A stretch of 64,000 nucleotides of DNA from Paragonimus skrjabini miyazakii (GCA_014338405.1 JTDE01000456.1:67923-131922); one strand, 5' to 3'; numbered from the stretch's first letter, positions 12,906-24,111 are shown. Program-made: numbers and translations. The notes: generated by a model from the letters alone, not told the origin.

Positions 12906-15900
12906 GTATGCTCCGGTTAACGATTCTATTTGTTCTATGTTTCAATCCATGGAATTATGTGATAGAATAATTCCTTTTCTAAAGTTAGACAATTATTTTA
13001 GTGAGCATATTTGATTATGCAAAATGTTTATGTCAATGCTTACCATGAGGTTTCGTAACAGGGAATGAAGGTTTCACAATATTTACCGAAAATAACAAGG
13101 GTTGCGTTTTGACGAAAAATAATCGAATGCTCAAAAGGTCATTCCTTAAGTAGTAGTTGAACTACTCTCTTCCACCGGTTTTCTGCGTCCACATTTCTAG
13201 TGTGATTTCAAATTTTGTTCTAAACCGCATCTAACCTAAACAGAATTTTGTTCTTCTTTGCGCACGGGTCTGTAGTATATTACTTATTTAAAACCATTCC
13301 CATAACTTGTGCGAACAAAATTGTAAAATGAATTTTATTGCGAATAATATTTGAAATGCTTTATTACTGAAAGCTACATAACCGTTATATTGATGTAAAA
13401 TGTATACGACAGTTGTGAACGAAATAAATTAGCAGTTGCTGTTTCGTAATCTGTTCTTGTTGTTTGCTTACAAATGAACTTGAAAAGAAAAAGTGGTCGG
13501 AAATTGGAAGATGGAACGTGAAGTACACCCAACGTTTCTCTTTAGTCATCAGTGATACTGTTTGCGGTGAATAAATATAGCCGCGAAGCTGGCGTACTTT
13601 GATGAGCAGAACAGGGTTTTGATTGTTATAAGGTAAATAGCATCGACATCCAATAATTCTCGTTATGGCTAATCAGAGGTGTATATTATCTTTTCGACGG
13701 TGGCGCCAGCCCTATTGGAACCGCCAGATTTGCATAATTAACCTTGCAATCAAAATCACTTGGGATTAACAATCAGACTGGCTTCTCCTGGAGAGATGAA
13801 GGTGTGTTCTGTGCAGAGCTGACTGCGTAGTGGTCCGCCCACTTATTCCGTAAGCACGTTAATAGTGGCCTAACTTTTTAAAAAGGCGGAATGGTACGTT
13901 ACGAATGGGTTCTAATCAGGACAGAACGTAAGTCAGTGGTTTCCTTCCGAAGTGGGCCGAACAACCTTGTCTGTCGGAGAACGAAAGATGAATTTCAGTC
14001 AACTAGCTCACAGTTAACTAACTCACAATTTTATAATCAAATAATATTCTACGGTAGCTGAGTCAATTGTCCTGCTACAATTGTTCATGGGCGTTTCGTG
14101 GACATCAGGCGTGAAATATTCACGTATGTTATATTACACAAAATACTGGAGTACCTCTGGCATCTTTGTACTGTTACCAACAAACAGCATTTTAAGGATT
14201 ACACCACTTGTTTATGATTTTTGAAATGTGTGCGCGTGCATAGAAATTGAATAATTGCTAACAGAAGTATAGTGATAATAGGTTCACACCATATTCTACG
14301 TTTAAACACGTGTACTTAGAACAAATCAACTAATGTAGTCTTATATGAACAAGAAACAGTGAACACAGTTGCAACTGAAAATCTACCACTCGAATTGGCA
14401 TTACATTACAACCACAATATTTCTGATGACTGTATGATTGCCAGTTAACAACTAATTACCATACTTTACCACACTAACAATAGTTGAGTCCTTCCGCTCA
14501 CCGTTAATTCAATTTCATGGTTAATGAGATCTATCGTTTGATTTGACTGGTATACGTTTTTGACTAGTCTGGCCGCATGTCGTTCAGGTCATGAAGTTAC
14601 ACCATCGCAGTCCATTTCCAGTCGCCAGGTTAATGTGATTGAATGTTTCAACATCTCACTACAAACTTGATAGTGTACTGAAAGATGCTTCATATCAGAA
14701 TAATGTTGAGGCAATAAATCGTTCACTATAATCACTTAAGTATGAGCAGATAATCAACCAGCAGACAAGCCATCCTTCCCATTTTTCAAGGACAGTGAAA
14801 ACATTCAAATTAATACGTAAAAACTATCAATGTTAAATTGTTCTTTGAGCCGGCCTCTCAGTTTGAACTGTCGATAAACAATGTACTATAAAAAACATAC
14901 TTTCTAGTATGCAAATTTTTGCTGACAAATTTCCTGCCTGCATACCTTGCTGCTTTCGTGACTGGTAAATTTTCGTCAGAAATTTCGATTTTTACTGTTA
15001 GGCCTGTTCAAAATCAAAAAAATATAATATTTGGCAAACCTACTAGCCAATTTACCCAACATCGATGGGGTTCATTTAAACAAACTATGTATTTGAAACA
15101 GAAAACATAGTTGCAAAACAAAACTAATGTAAGAGGTCCATTTTCTATCCTATCAAGTCTTAAAAACAAGCGAAGTCTTTTATATTTACGGACAAATGTC
15201 AAATCTCATATACATGTACGAGCTTAATGTTTACGGTAGAATGAAACTTCGCTACGATAAATTATAACAGAATTGTTTATATCGTTTACGATTTATTTAA
15301 AAAAAAACCTATTATCAGCTGAGCATGATAGCTCTGCCTTTGCACGATTCAAAGAAATCACTGATGTCAACAGGAAGTGATGTATCCACCAGTTTAAACA
15401 AATTGTTATCATTTCTGAGTTGATAAAAAAATTAACCGCGATTTATAGGTTTAGATTTAGCCAAGTTCATCGACCCGCCTGAGTTTGCAGAAACAAAAAG
15501 AAGATGGCAATTAGTAGTTAACGAAAGTTTACAATACACACAGAACATCGTGTTAAAAACCAGACATTCTGGAGCAGTACGTTACACTAGAGTTCCGTAG
15601 GTTAAGCTCTAACCACGAAACACTGTTAGCAGTACTATGTAACTGTGGCATTTTTCGGGCAGTTTAAGTGCGCGGATTGTCGTGGTTTTCAGTTTGCAAT
15701 AAACTCTTCAGTTCTGAACCAGATGGTTGTACACAAGTTCTCGAATTTATTCAAAAAAGGTACTGCTTTGTGAAATCAATTGTAAAGACTACCCTTCATG
15801 CAGATTTTGGGTTTCCTAGTGATCACCATATATCACGTGATAAGTAAGGGACTGAGGCAATGTCCAAAAAGTAGGAAAAGTTTGAAAACAATAAGTGCAT

Positions 15901-15992
15901 ATTGCGAAAATGCAATTTTATTAAATCAAATGAATTGCTAAGCACTAGAAGCAAGTGAAAGACACTGTAATAAATGAGTTATTCTTCTTCAG
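12906..15992 (+). other. Intron 4 (3.09 kb)
   Basis: Nothing recognised. A somewhat GC-richer patch around 13700-13960 may be an old repeat, but no landmark identifies it. Confidence 0.55.
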
Positions 15993-16132
15993 ATTGAGAA
16001 TCTAGAAGATTTGTTAAATGACAAAGAAACTCAGTTGGCTGCATCCAAAGCCAGGCTAACTAGACTTAACCAGGAAGAAACACGTTCCGGATTGGACGAG
16101 TCACTGATTGAAAAGGAAAAACAAATTGAACG
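15993..16132 (+). CDS. ERC: ERC-like exon 5 (46 aa + 2 nt, coiled coil)
   Basis: Acceptor TTCTTCTTCAG, donor GAACG|GTATGTC. It begins IENLEDLLNDKETQLAASKA, the counterpart of the ERC IENLQEQLRDKEKQM segment, and ends ESLIEKEKQIER, the counterpart of EALAEKERTIERLK (from memory). The exon ends after two bases of an Arg codon. The first base of exon 6 (T) completes CGT, confirming the join. With exon 7 it is one of two exons in the window that do not end in phase 0. Confidence 0.92.
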
Positions 16133-16440
16133 GTATGTCAATTTGATTTGAATTTCCCAGAACTTTCATCACTCACTGTGCATTTCATTACAATTTCCGC
16201 ATACGGGGAAGACAACTTGGTTTCAGTGGAGTGAGATGATATACAAATAATGGCAATACTTTTAATGATACCGTTTTTTTCTGTAGTGTGTGCATATTGA
16301 CATATATACGTCCGTACTGTGGAAGGGCTCATCCACGCAGTGTCCAGCGTACTGGTTTCGATTTATTACCCCCACCTCTCTTATACGACGAAGTTCGCTT
16401 ACGCTTTTAACCCATATTAGTCTAATAGATACAGAGTGAC

Positions 16441-16538
16441 AGCCGACTGGAAAGTCTATGGGAATGCGACAGCTGCGATCAATTGTGGGTGATGTTCAAC
16501 TTGAAATTAACCAAATCCCCGACTACTCATCAGTAAGC
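16441..16538 (+). mobile_element. SINE family A, 3' tail only
   Basis: About 98 nt beginning AGCCGACTGGAAAGTCTATG and ending CTCATCAGTAA. It matches the tail of the copy at 17820-18066 with only a few substitutions, so the two insertions are close relatives. The tRNA-like head and central part are absent. Confidence 0.75.
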
Positions 16539-17819
16539 TAAGAATAATTCGAAACGATTGAAATTGATGAGTAATAACTAACTATAATGTAGAACAATCA
16601 ACCACAAACAGCAAATGTACCGGGGTTTTAAGCCTCGAGATCTACTTTGGCTTGGTAGCAACCTATGTGTTACTCGTTTATCCTTAGCAGTTCACCCTGG
16701 GAGCTTGCACTGATGTTGTCTATAGCTGTGTCTCGTTAATTAACACCGACGAACCAGATAGGAAGGCCGTTGCTGCGCAAGCTATTTACTAACCATAAAG
16801 TGACCGGCGTGGAGTAGGTACCGGCAGCGTATATCTGATAAAACTGGATAAGTGTTGCAGAATTCGCAACCTGACAACAACACTTCAACTAAGTAATCAG
16901 CTTTCACACCAACATGACCTGACGAAAAAGTTCACTACAAATTGATACGTACTACGAAATACTGCAGTTCATGATCAGACACCATTATGCCCCTTTGCCT
17001 TTGGGACGACAATCTCGGATCGGGGGACTGTCACCGTTCTCACTATCTAATATGTTAGTGTTTATTGCCAGCATCATTTATCCAGCATCTGCATTCTACT
17101 CTAACAGTACAGATGTTCATTGAATTTGCACGTTCGCGATGGAAAAGGTATCTCAGAGGATTTTGAAGGCAATTACAGAATAATGGAGGTTGAAATCGCT
17201 TTTGTACGTCCAAATATCACTCAAATGGTATGGAAGAAAAAAGTCGAGGGATCACTTCATTTTCGGAGGGCCAGCAGTAGAAGGATTATAAAATAGAGAC
17301 TCAGGGGAAAATGTATCGAATAGAAGCCTAGCCTTCGTCTATCATGTATGAAACAACCACACTGCAATATACAGGAGCCAGCAGCTGGATCGCATCAGCG
17401 CTGTTTCGAGGTTCGCACATCTGCTTTCAATTATTGTTATGTTTGAGATTCTAGTTATCTTAGTTCCTATTGATACTACGTGCTGTTTACGTTTAGGAGA
17501 ACAAAGTGCAATAAGTCCCAGAGAGGTTTGAAGGTTTCACATCGCTGCTACAGACAACCGGCGCTCATCCAATTACACTGAGGGATAAGTGATTTATCTC
17601 CTTTGATCGGACCGTAGTGGTTATCTGCTTGGAGGGGAAATGCAGTGAACATTTGGTGATTGCCGAGACCTAGGAACTTTTGATCCACACGACCCTAGTA
17701 TATCGACTGAAGTTAACAGACAGTAACTGTGTCTCCATTTCGAGACGATCGGGCAACCTGATCATTACTCACTAGCGAAAGTGGTTGAGCGTTCACATAT
17801 GATAATTCGGTCGTGCCTA

Positions 17820-18066
17820 ACGTGAGGTCAATGGCGCATTGGTAAACACGGTTGTCTCATGAACAGCATGTCCGTGGTTCAAGTCTCGGCAGTGGCGATG
17901 ATATGCACTACTGACGAGCTCTAATGAGAGCGAAACCCGAGTCTAGTGCTTCTGCTTTTCGAAAGTGGCCGACTGGAAAGTCTATGGGGATGCGACAGCT
18001 GCCATCAATTGTGGGTGATGTTCAGCTTGAAATTAACCAAATCCCTGACTACTCATCAGTAACCTA
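17820..18066 (+). mobile_element. SINE family A, most complete copy (tRNA-derived head)
   Basis: A head with box A (ATGGCGCATTGGTAAACAC) and box B (GGTTCAAGTCTC) about 45 nt apart, as in tRNA genes and the internal RNA polymerase III promoter of tRNA-derived SINEs. A body follows (GATGATATGCACTACTGACG, then GAGAGCGAAACCCGAGTC) and a tail (GACTGGAAAGTCTATGGGG to ACTCATCAGTAAC). No cloverleaf is preserved well enough to call a tRNA gene. It sits in the intron between exons 5 and 6 of the ERC-like gene. Confidence 0.78.
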
Positions 18067-18951
18067 GTATATCTCTCAAGTGTGTCTCAATGTCCAGGCT
18101 GCCTGCATAACTTACTGAGCTGACGAGCTTGTGTGGTTTATATTGCTTTTGACTCATTTTCAACCCACAAGTGCGCCTTCATTTTATGCTTACTATTTTT
18201 GCTCACTGTCCATTTCTGGTAACCTACAATGCTGTTATTAAGAATGCAGAACTATAGGAATTGAAGATCGCTACGATTCTCCTTTCAGTAATTAATTGCG
18301 AAAATCCCTTTACATTGAGGCAATTTTCATTATACTGTTGGTCAGCCAGTGTTTAGTTGAACTTAGCATTTAGGATCCACCATTATCTTCATTACCAGTC
18401 AGTGCATACGCTTTGCCTAAACAAAACGACTATTTTGTTGTTAACCTACGGCATCAACTGATTTGTAGTACACACTTTCCAGAGTCCGGGTATATATGTC
18501 CTTTGCGGAACAACCTATCAGTGTCTACTACTACGAATTCATCACTAGAAAGGTTCAAGCACAAGCCCTGCACAAACAATCAGGACACAAGTTGAAGTTT
18601 CTGATTATCTTGTTCATCAAATACCATCCCGAGAAATAAAGACTAACTGAGCAGCTCAACGGGAATGGTAGTTCACTGCTGTTTGCTGTATGTTTAAGTA
18701 TGCTTGTTGAAAGCTTGATATACTGTTGTTCAGTTCTCTTCCGCCAAATTTCTGTTCACTTTTCATGGTTTGCTATTAATTTGATGTTAGCCTTCTAAAA
18801 ATGAAAAGGTGTACCGGATTTTTCTAAACCACCAAACGAAAATTCAGATGTAGTTAAATCTTTTCGGCTGCCTCCAACCTTTGAACTCCTTGTGGATTGA
18901 GGCATACAAGCGAGCACATGTTTTCGGTCGGTACAATCGTCTAAGAAGTCA

Positions 18952-19077
18952 ACAGAGTTAGGTCGGGATGTCGATCGGACTTAAGTCAATGAAACTAGGT
19001 CACTGGTTAATCAGTTGGCGACGGCTCAATAAGTATATTACGTCATACTAATCCATTGGTGTGACCACACAAGTTGG
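18952..19077 (+). repeat. Inverted flank of degraded PLE, left arm
   Basis: ACAGAGTTAGGTCGGGATGT through GAAACTAGGTCACTGGTTAA to CCATTGGTGTGACCACACAA. The reverse complement of the right arm at about 19984-20104 follows it base by base with scattered substitutions and small gaps. Confidence 0.7.
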
Positions 19078-19983
19078 CCCCGATCCAGTGTATTTGTGCC
19101 CATGGTAATCGCAGCACCTGATCAAACCATTTCTGATGACAAAACACTGAACCAAGCAATCTGATTCCGATAGTCTTGGGAGTGCAAGTTGTACTCACTT
19201 GGACGGCTTCTGATGGGTTGCCTCATAAGAGATGTATCTTTATGAATACTTGATCACTGTTCAGCTGGTGCAAGCATTCAACCAGATTAACGAGGATAGC
19301 ACTGTTGGCAGATCGTGTTTCCCCGTGTTCCAGCCACCGTGGATGTTTTTCTGGGATTCGGTTAGAAAGCTACTCAACAGAACAGGTAAATGAGTAGGTA
19401 CACATAGACGAGGTCTGAACTGTGAGTCTGTCTTTGTTATAAAACCTGGGAAATGGAAACTTGTTGACATATGTTCCGTTGACTGCCTGGTTACATCCGT
19501 TTGTTAGCTATGCTGTGGCACTGTCGTTTTCGAACGGCATTTGAATAAACGTATGCTTCTTCATGCATCCTGCATCTCAAGTTTAAGCGGCTTTCTGACC
19601 ATGTTTCTAATGATAAATCGTTTCGAGGCAGCAGTTATCTTGAAGTGCGTGCTTTATGAGTTCAAGTTGACTATCTACCGTATCCGATGAACGCATTCTA
19701 ATTGCCTTATCAGTCATGCAACGCACTAGATTTCTCCTTTTTTAGGAGTACAAAACTGTTAAAGTTATGAACCGACCTGTCCAGGCATTCTTTCGATGAA
19801 TTCTGAGTTGAGCATTACTGTCTATTCGTCGGTGTAAACGAAGATCCAGGAAGGGCATTTAGCTTTCCGTCTCCTACTCAAAATTAAACCTAACTGACTA
19901 ACGGGGCGACCGAACTTGTCGTGTACTGTTCATATATTAACATTCGAATTGGTGATGTTCAGAAGTCCACCAACTCGGTAGTC

Positions 19984-20104
19984 GAACTGCGCGGTCACAC
20001 CAACGGATTGGCTTGACGTAATGAACCAATCAAGCCACCGCCAGCTGATTTACCATTGACCTAGTTTCTCTGACAAATGCGATCGATATTTCGGTCTAAC
20101 TCTA
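19984..20104 (-). repeat. Inverted flank of degraded PLE, right arm
   Basis: On the minus strand: TTAGACCGAAATATCGATCG, GAAACTAGGTCAATGGTAAA, CCAATCCGTTGGTGTGACCG. Partner of the arm at 18952-19077. Just outside it (20116-20150) is sequence resembling the end of the small PLE remnant at 52.2 kb (CCTGAGGATGAATGACTAAAA versus CCTGATGATGAATCACTAAAA). Confidence 0.68.
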
Positions 20105-21255
20105 TTAAGTACTTAGGTAATTTTGCCCACCTGAGGATGAATGACTAAAAATCTCCGTTTTCATATATGTCTCCATTCTTGTGTATTGTTTATTGCCAGA
20201 TACTGGCCGAATGTGTGCACGTCAATATTAGTTATGAGTAAACTGTTAACAGTAATCGAATGGCTCGTGTTATTTGGCTTTCTGTTATTTAATTATAACG
20301 AACAGATGTTGTCTCATAAAAAAGACTGAAAATTTTGCTTAATGGTTGCCATATGCTATGTGAAAAAATGATGATGATGTGTGATTGGTCAGCTTACAAA
20401 ATACAGAATACAATGAAACACTATGCTCGACGTCTCGTATTCTGCATATTAATGGTTTCTGACGAGTGAAACATTATTCAAATGTTGATCAATTTCAGCC
20501 AGTTCCAAGATTTTATCAGCTTGATAGATTCGGGTAAACAAAACGCGTAAGTAACTGGCACAACAATTCCGTGTGCATACCAAAACTAACCACGTCAGAA
20601 TGATTGCTATTCCAGTGCACACATGAACAAATTAATTCGCTTTTGTCTATGGTACGGCGTAAATAAACTGTCATATTGAATTTTTCTCGTATGATATGTG
20701 ATTACTGCCTGTGAGGTTAAAAATCATGCGACCAGATTATGTGGTTGTTTTAGTGAGGGCCTTATTTTTTGGGGTAGAAAATCACACATGCAGGCAGCCA
20801 GTTGTATTGGTTCTCATCAAGTCTAAAGGTACGCAGTACTTATATATGTATAACAACTTTAAACATATATATGTGGGAAGCAGAACAAGGAAGGATGGGA
20901 CATATCAGTGTTCATGGTAACCTTGATGTACATGGGAAGTTATCAAAAGTTCTTGTCATCCGAACTGCGGCAGTAGTATAATTTCAGTGGAAGTTCAGAT
21001 GGCTTTAACATGATTAGCAGAAGACGAACAGTTTGCATAAAACTCTTTTGCGCGCACATGTATGGATCACGGAGTCGGCCACTGTTGTCTATATTAGTTA
21101 CTCTACAGTTGACTTTTATATTGTTCACTCGTATCCGTAGTTAAATTTTGCACATATCTTTAAACCTTACTAACTGTTTTGAAGCAATTATGGCCGTATA
21201 AGGAATGTTTCGTGGAAATTGTAACGTTAGTGTAAACCCTTATGTTGATCCACAG

Positions 21256-21520
21256 TTTACGCCAGCTGCAACAGCGCCCTGGATTGGATACCACAGATGA
21301 AGTAGAGGCACAAAAGCGCTTGATTTCTGAACTGCGAAGCCGAATCGATTTACTACAACGTGAGTTGGACGAGAAAGCTACACAACTGTTAGAATTACGA
21401 GAAGAATTGAGCGAGTTACGAACCAACCGTTTCAAACACGATGCCGAGTTAAGTCAATTACAAACACAACTGAACCAACGTGCTTCCGATGTTGCCACAC
21501 TTCAAATGGAAAAACAAATG
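21256..21520 (+). CDS. ERC: ERC-like exon 6 (88 aa, coiled coil; ambiguous 3' end)
   Basis: Begins after CCACAG, completes the split Arg codon and reads LRQLQQRPGLDTTDEVEAQK, then LLQRELDEKATQLLELREEL and ELSQLQTQLNQRASDVATL. This matches the ERC stretch with VSLLQGDLSEKEASLLDIKE (from memory). The 3' end has two options, both phase 0: ATG|GCAAGT at 21520 (a GC donor with an otherwise perfect GCAAGT) or TTG|GTGAGT at 21556. The later site adds twelve mostly hydrophobic residues (ASQLLLMFYIVL) that would break the coil, so the GC donor is preferred. Confidence 0.85.
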
Positions 21521-22366
21521 GCAAGTCAGCTTTTACTTATGTTCTATATTGTTTTGGTGAGTGTACTCAATTAAACTTTGCAACAGATGGAAAAAAATTT
21601 AGATCCTCGAACAGAACGATTAGTATGAAGCAAAATAACTATCGGTGCAACACAAGTGGATAGCTAGTGCTCGAAGACTTTAGAAAAACTATATTGAATC
21701 AAGTAGTAGTATATTATGAGACCATAAACCACGATAAAATGATAAGACCAGTGTTTTCAAAAGGTATTCAGCCCACCACTCAATCGTGAGCCACCAGTTT
21801 CATTATCCAACCGACCAACTTCACTACTAGTCATTTGAGGAGTTACTGAAATCAAGGATTTTTCAAAAGCAGGTCTAGTATGTGAAGAAGATGATAGAAA
21901 AAGGTATAAAGACTACAAACATGCCGGCGCACCATACCCTCCAAAAATAGCCAACATGATTATACAATGTAATTTGAAAATGCAGATGACGACATGCCTA
22001 ATCAAGTGATATAAAATTTCCGTTTTGAGCAGACATGAACTGTCAACCGAATTTGTCTGTGGGTTTATCATAACCAACTAGCGAGCTTGAAAAAGTTACG
22101 ATTTTAACTCATAAAGAAGTATGGTTGAATCATCACTAATGACTACGGTATTTAGAGGTAGAATTAACCGAATGTATGCTACTGAGAGCCTACTATCTTC
22201 GGGTGAACAAAAATAGGAGTGAATGAGTGTATGTATCTAAGCGCAGAATGTATCAACTGTTGTCCAATATAAAAACAAGCTTTTCAGTAGTAAATCATGT
22301 TTTCATCATTATCACCAGACAGTTGATCAAAAATTGAGAAAGTTACCATTACTTAATCAAAAACAA

Positions 22367-23290
22367 AGTTCGAATAAAACAGTCAGAAAACGAAAACTGG
22401 TAGATGCAAGCATTTCGTGTTGACTCATCAGTACCAAATTTACAATAACATGAAACGGTTTTTTTATATCGAACAGATAGGGGGGTAGGGTGGATAGTCA
22501 ATCGGTGGGTTAAGAAAGGTCACTAAGTCCAGGGAAGGGTCAAGTTTACCAGCAACTGTTTCTGAACACACAGGGTCGGATTTAGTCGATTGATTGCGAC
22601 AGCTTCAGCAAACCGCAAGAATCTTGGATTCGAGTGATGTAATAGGATTCTGAATGCACAACCTGGGTCGATAACGTGCCCAGTGGTCAGGACGTGTCTT
22701 GCGACTGCAGATGCTGGTTGCTTGTGTGTTCCAAACCCATTGTCGTTCTTCTGTAATACAGAGTTCTGTACCCACTTAGGCAAATGTTCCTTCACTCTGG
22801 AGATCAAGCACCTCTCGGTTCTGCCTATGTAACTTTCTCTGCAGTTACATGCAAATTGGTAGACACAATGTGAAGTGGCACCGACAGGCTGATCTCCTTT
22901 GATTGAAGGGACAGGCAGTTTCTGGGTCCGGGCTAGTACACAGAGTTCCGTTGCGTTAAATGTCCGTTTACTTGAATTCACTAGTCGTTGAGTTGTTTGA
23001 TGCATGTTATAATCACCTTTAAAATGCAGTTCTATATAAACCTTCTTTTTCCTCACTGTGGCCACTTGTTCTGAAGGTGGTTTCGGTCTACTATGCCTAT
23101 CTATGAACCTTTCCGGATACCCATTAGACTGCAGTGCAGAGGTGATCAGTTCTAATTCCTTTGCAAGACTATCTTGTGTACAGATTCGTCTTGCTCGTGT
23201 GAATAATGTATTTACCAGTGCGCGTTTGTGATGGACCGGTGTGAAGCTACTAAAGTTCAGGTATTGACCGGACCATGTGGATTTCCTATA
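22367..23290 (-). mobile_element. Penelope-like element copy, 5' truncated (left arm of palindrome)
   Basis: Minus-strand coding of the end of a PLE polyprotein. It starts with the reverse-transcriptase C-terminus (STWSGQYLNFSSFTPVHHKR, then ICTQDSLAKELELITSAL and NGYPERFIDRH). A GIY-YIG endonuclease follows (CVYQFACNCRESYIGRTERC, with the Arg and Glu of LISRVKEH as likely catalytic residues), and the frame ends LTLPWT and a stop at 22523. The first 40-odd residues of the 298-aa open frame are merely antisense of the neighbouring copy. A hammerhead ribozyme lies downstream. The upstream part of the transcriptase is absent, so the copy cannot move on its own. Confidence 0.85.
22397..22437 (-). 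ncRNA. Hammerhead ribozyme, type I (left arm)
   Basis: The reverse complement of this segment is identical base for base to the motif at 24040-24080: both core strands, the 2-bp stem II, the 4-bp stem III and stem I. It lies the same distance after the stop codon of its own element copy. It is antisense to the ERC-like gene, so only transcripts of the opposite strand could form it. Confidence 0.9.
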
Positions 23291-23291
23291 T

Positions 23292-24111
23292 ATCTGTACA
23301 CAAGATAGTCTTGCAAAGGAATTAGAACTGATCACCTCTGCACTGCAGTCTAATGGGTATCCGGAAAGGTTCATAGATAGGCATAGTAGACCGAAACCAC
23401 CTTCAGAACAAGTGGCCACAGTGAGGAAAAAGAAGGTTTATATAGAACTGCATTTTAAAGGTGATTATAACATGCATCAAACAACTCAACGACTAGTGAA
23501 TTCAAGTAAACGGACATTTAACGCAACGGAACTCTGTGTACTAGCCCGGACCCAGAAACTGCCTGTCCCTTCAATCAAAGGAGATCAGCCTGTCGGTGCC
23601 ACTTCACATTGTGTCTACCAATTTGCATGTAACTGCAGAGAAAGTTACATAGGCAGAACCGAGAGGTGCTTGATCTCCAGAATGAAAGAACATTTGCCTA
23701 AGTGGGTACAGAACTCTGTATTACAGAAGAACGACAATGGGTTTGGAACACACAAGCAACCAGCATCTGCAGTCGCAAGACACGTCCTGACCACTGGGCA
23801 CGTTATCGACCCAGGTTGTGCATTCAGAATCCTATTACATCACTCGAATCCAAGATTCTTGCGGTTTGCTGAAGCTGTCGCAATCAATCGACTAAATCCG
23901 ACCCTGTGTGTTCAGAAACAGTTGCTGGTAAACTTGACCCTTCCCTGGACTTAGTGACCTTTCTTAACCCACCGATTGACTATCCACCCTACCCCCCTAT
24001 CTGTTCGATATAAAAAAACCGTTTCATGTTATTGTAAATTTGGTACTGATGAGTCAACACGAAATGCTTGCATCTACCAGTTTTCGTTTTCCGACTGTTT
24101 TGTTCGAACTT
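23292..24111 (+). mobile_element. Penelope-like element copy, 5' truncated (right arm of palindrome)
   Basis: Plus-strand twin of the left copy. It starts at the codons for ICTQDSLAKELELITSAL and runs through the whole GIY-YIG domain (CVYQFACNCRESYIGRTERC, LISRMKEH) to LTLPWT and a TAG stop at 23952-23954, then the hammerhead at 24040-24080, ending TTCGAACTT. The one protein difference from its twin that I see is Met for Val before Lys-Glu-His. It starts about 106 codon-bearing bases later in the element than its twin, giving the palindrome its loop. Lies in the intron between exons 6 and 7. Confidence 0.85.
24040..24080 (+). ncRNA. Hammerhead ribozyme, type I (right arm)
   Basis: Stem I strand TTGGTA, core CTGATGA (24046-24052), stem II GT-CAAC-AC (24053-24060), core GAAA (24061-24064), stem III ATGC-TT-GCAT (24064-24073), cleavage nucleotide C (24074) and the second stem I strand TACCAG (24075-24080). 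Stem I pairs over five bases plus a T-G wobble. The very short stem III is the form reported for PLE hammerheads, which are thought to work best as dimers. It sits about 86 nt after the endonuclease stop codon, in the 3' terminal part of the element. Confidence 0.9.

Larger units (their letters stand above)
18952..20104 (-). mobile_element. Degraded Penelope-like element with inverted flanking repeats
   Basis: On the minus strand, broken reading frames between about 19900 and 19090 spell the end of a PLE reverse transcriptase and its GIY-YIG endonuclease. Readable pieces are MPFLDLRLHRRIDSNAQL, IRMRSSDTVDSQLELIKHAL, then MCTYSFTCS, PEKHPRWLEHGETRSANSAI and a terminal Leu-Arg-Leu-Pro-Trp. Stops and frameshifts make it a pseudogene, and the 5' part of the transcriptase is missing. 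The two sides carry related sequence in opposite orientation (18952-19077 and about 19984-20104), like the inverted pseudo-LTRs of PLEs. Confidence 0.72.
16133..21255 (+). other. Intron 5 (5.12 kb)
   Basis: Holds two SINE-A pieces and the degraded PLE. Between 16540 and 17800 the sequence is GC-richer and has the feel of an old retroelement, but I cannot assign it. 20150-21255 shows nothing. Confidence 0.6.
22367..24111. repeat. Near-perfect palindrome, arms of about 820 bp, loop about 106 bp
   Basis: 22367-23185 and 23292-24111 are reverse complements with only a few differences noted by eye: Val/Met codon, CCGACTG/CTGACTG, TGTTCG/TATTCG. The loop 23186-23291 belongs to the longer left copy. 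Both arms end outward at the same element position (TTCGAACTT / AAGTTCGAA), consistent with a shared 3' terminus. Transcripts of the host gene would contain this as a long hairpin. Confidence 0.92.

Noticed and set aside
20128..20150. CTGAGGATGAATGACTAAAA beside the degraded PLE
   Set aside because: Core base changes and no stems; useful only as a family similarity marker.
23292..23419. First part of the 298-codon minus-strand open frame (22523-23419)
   Set aside because: It is simply the antisense of the right-hand PLE copy created by the palindrome; the real coding starts in the loop near 23290.
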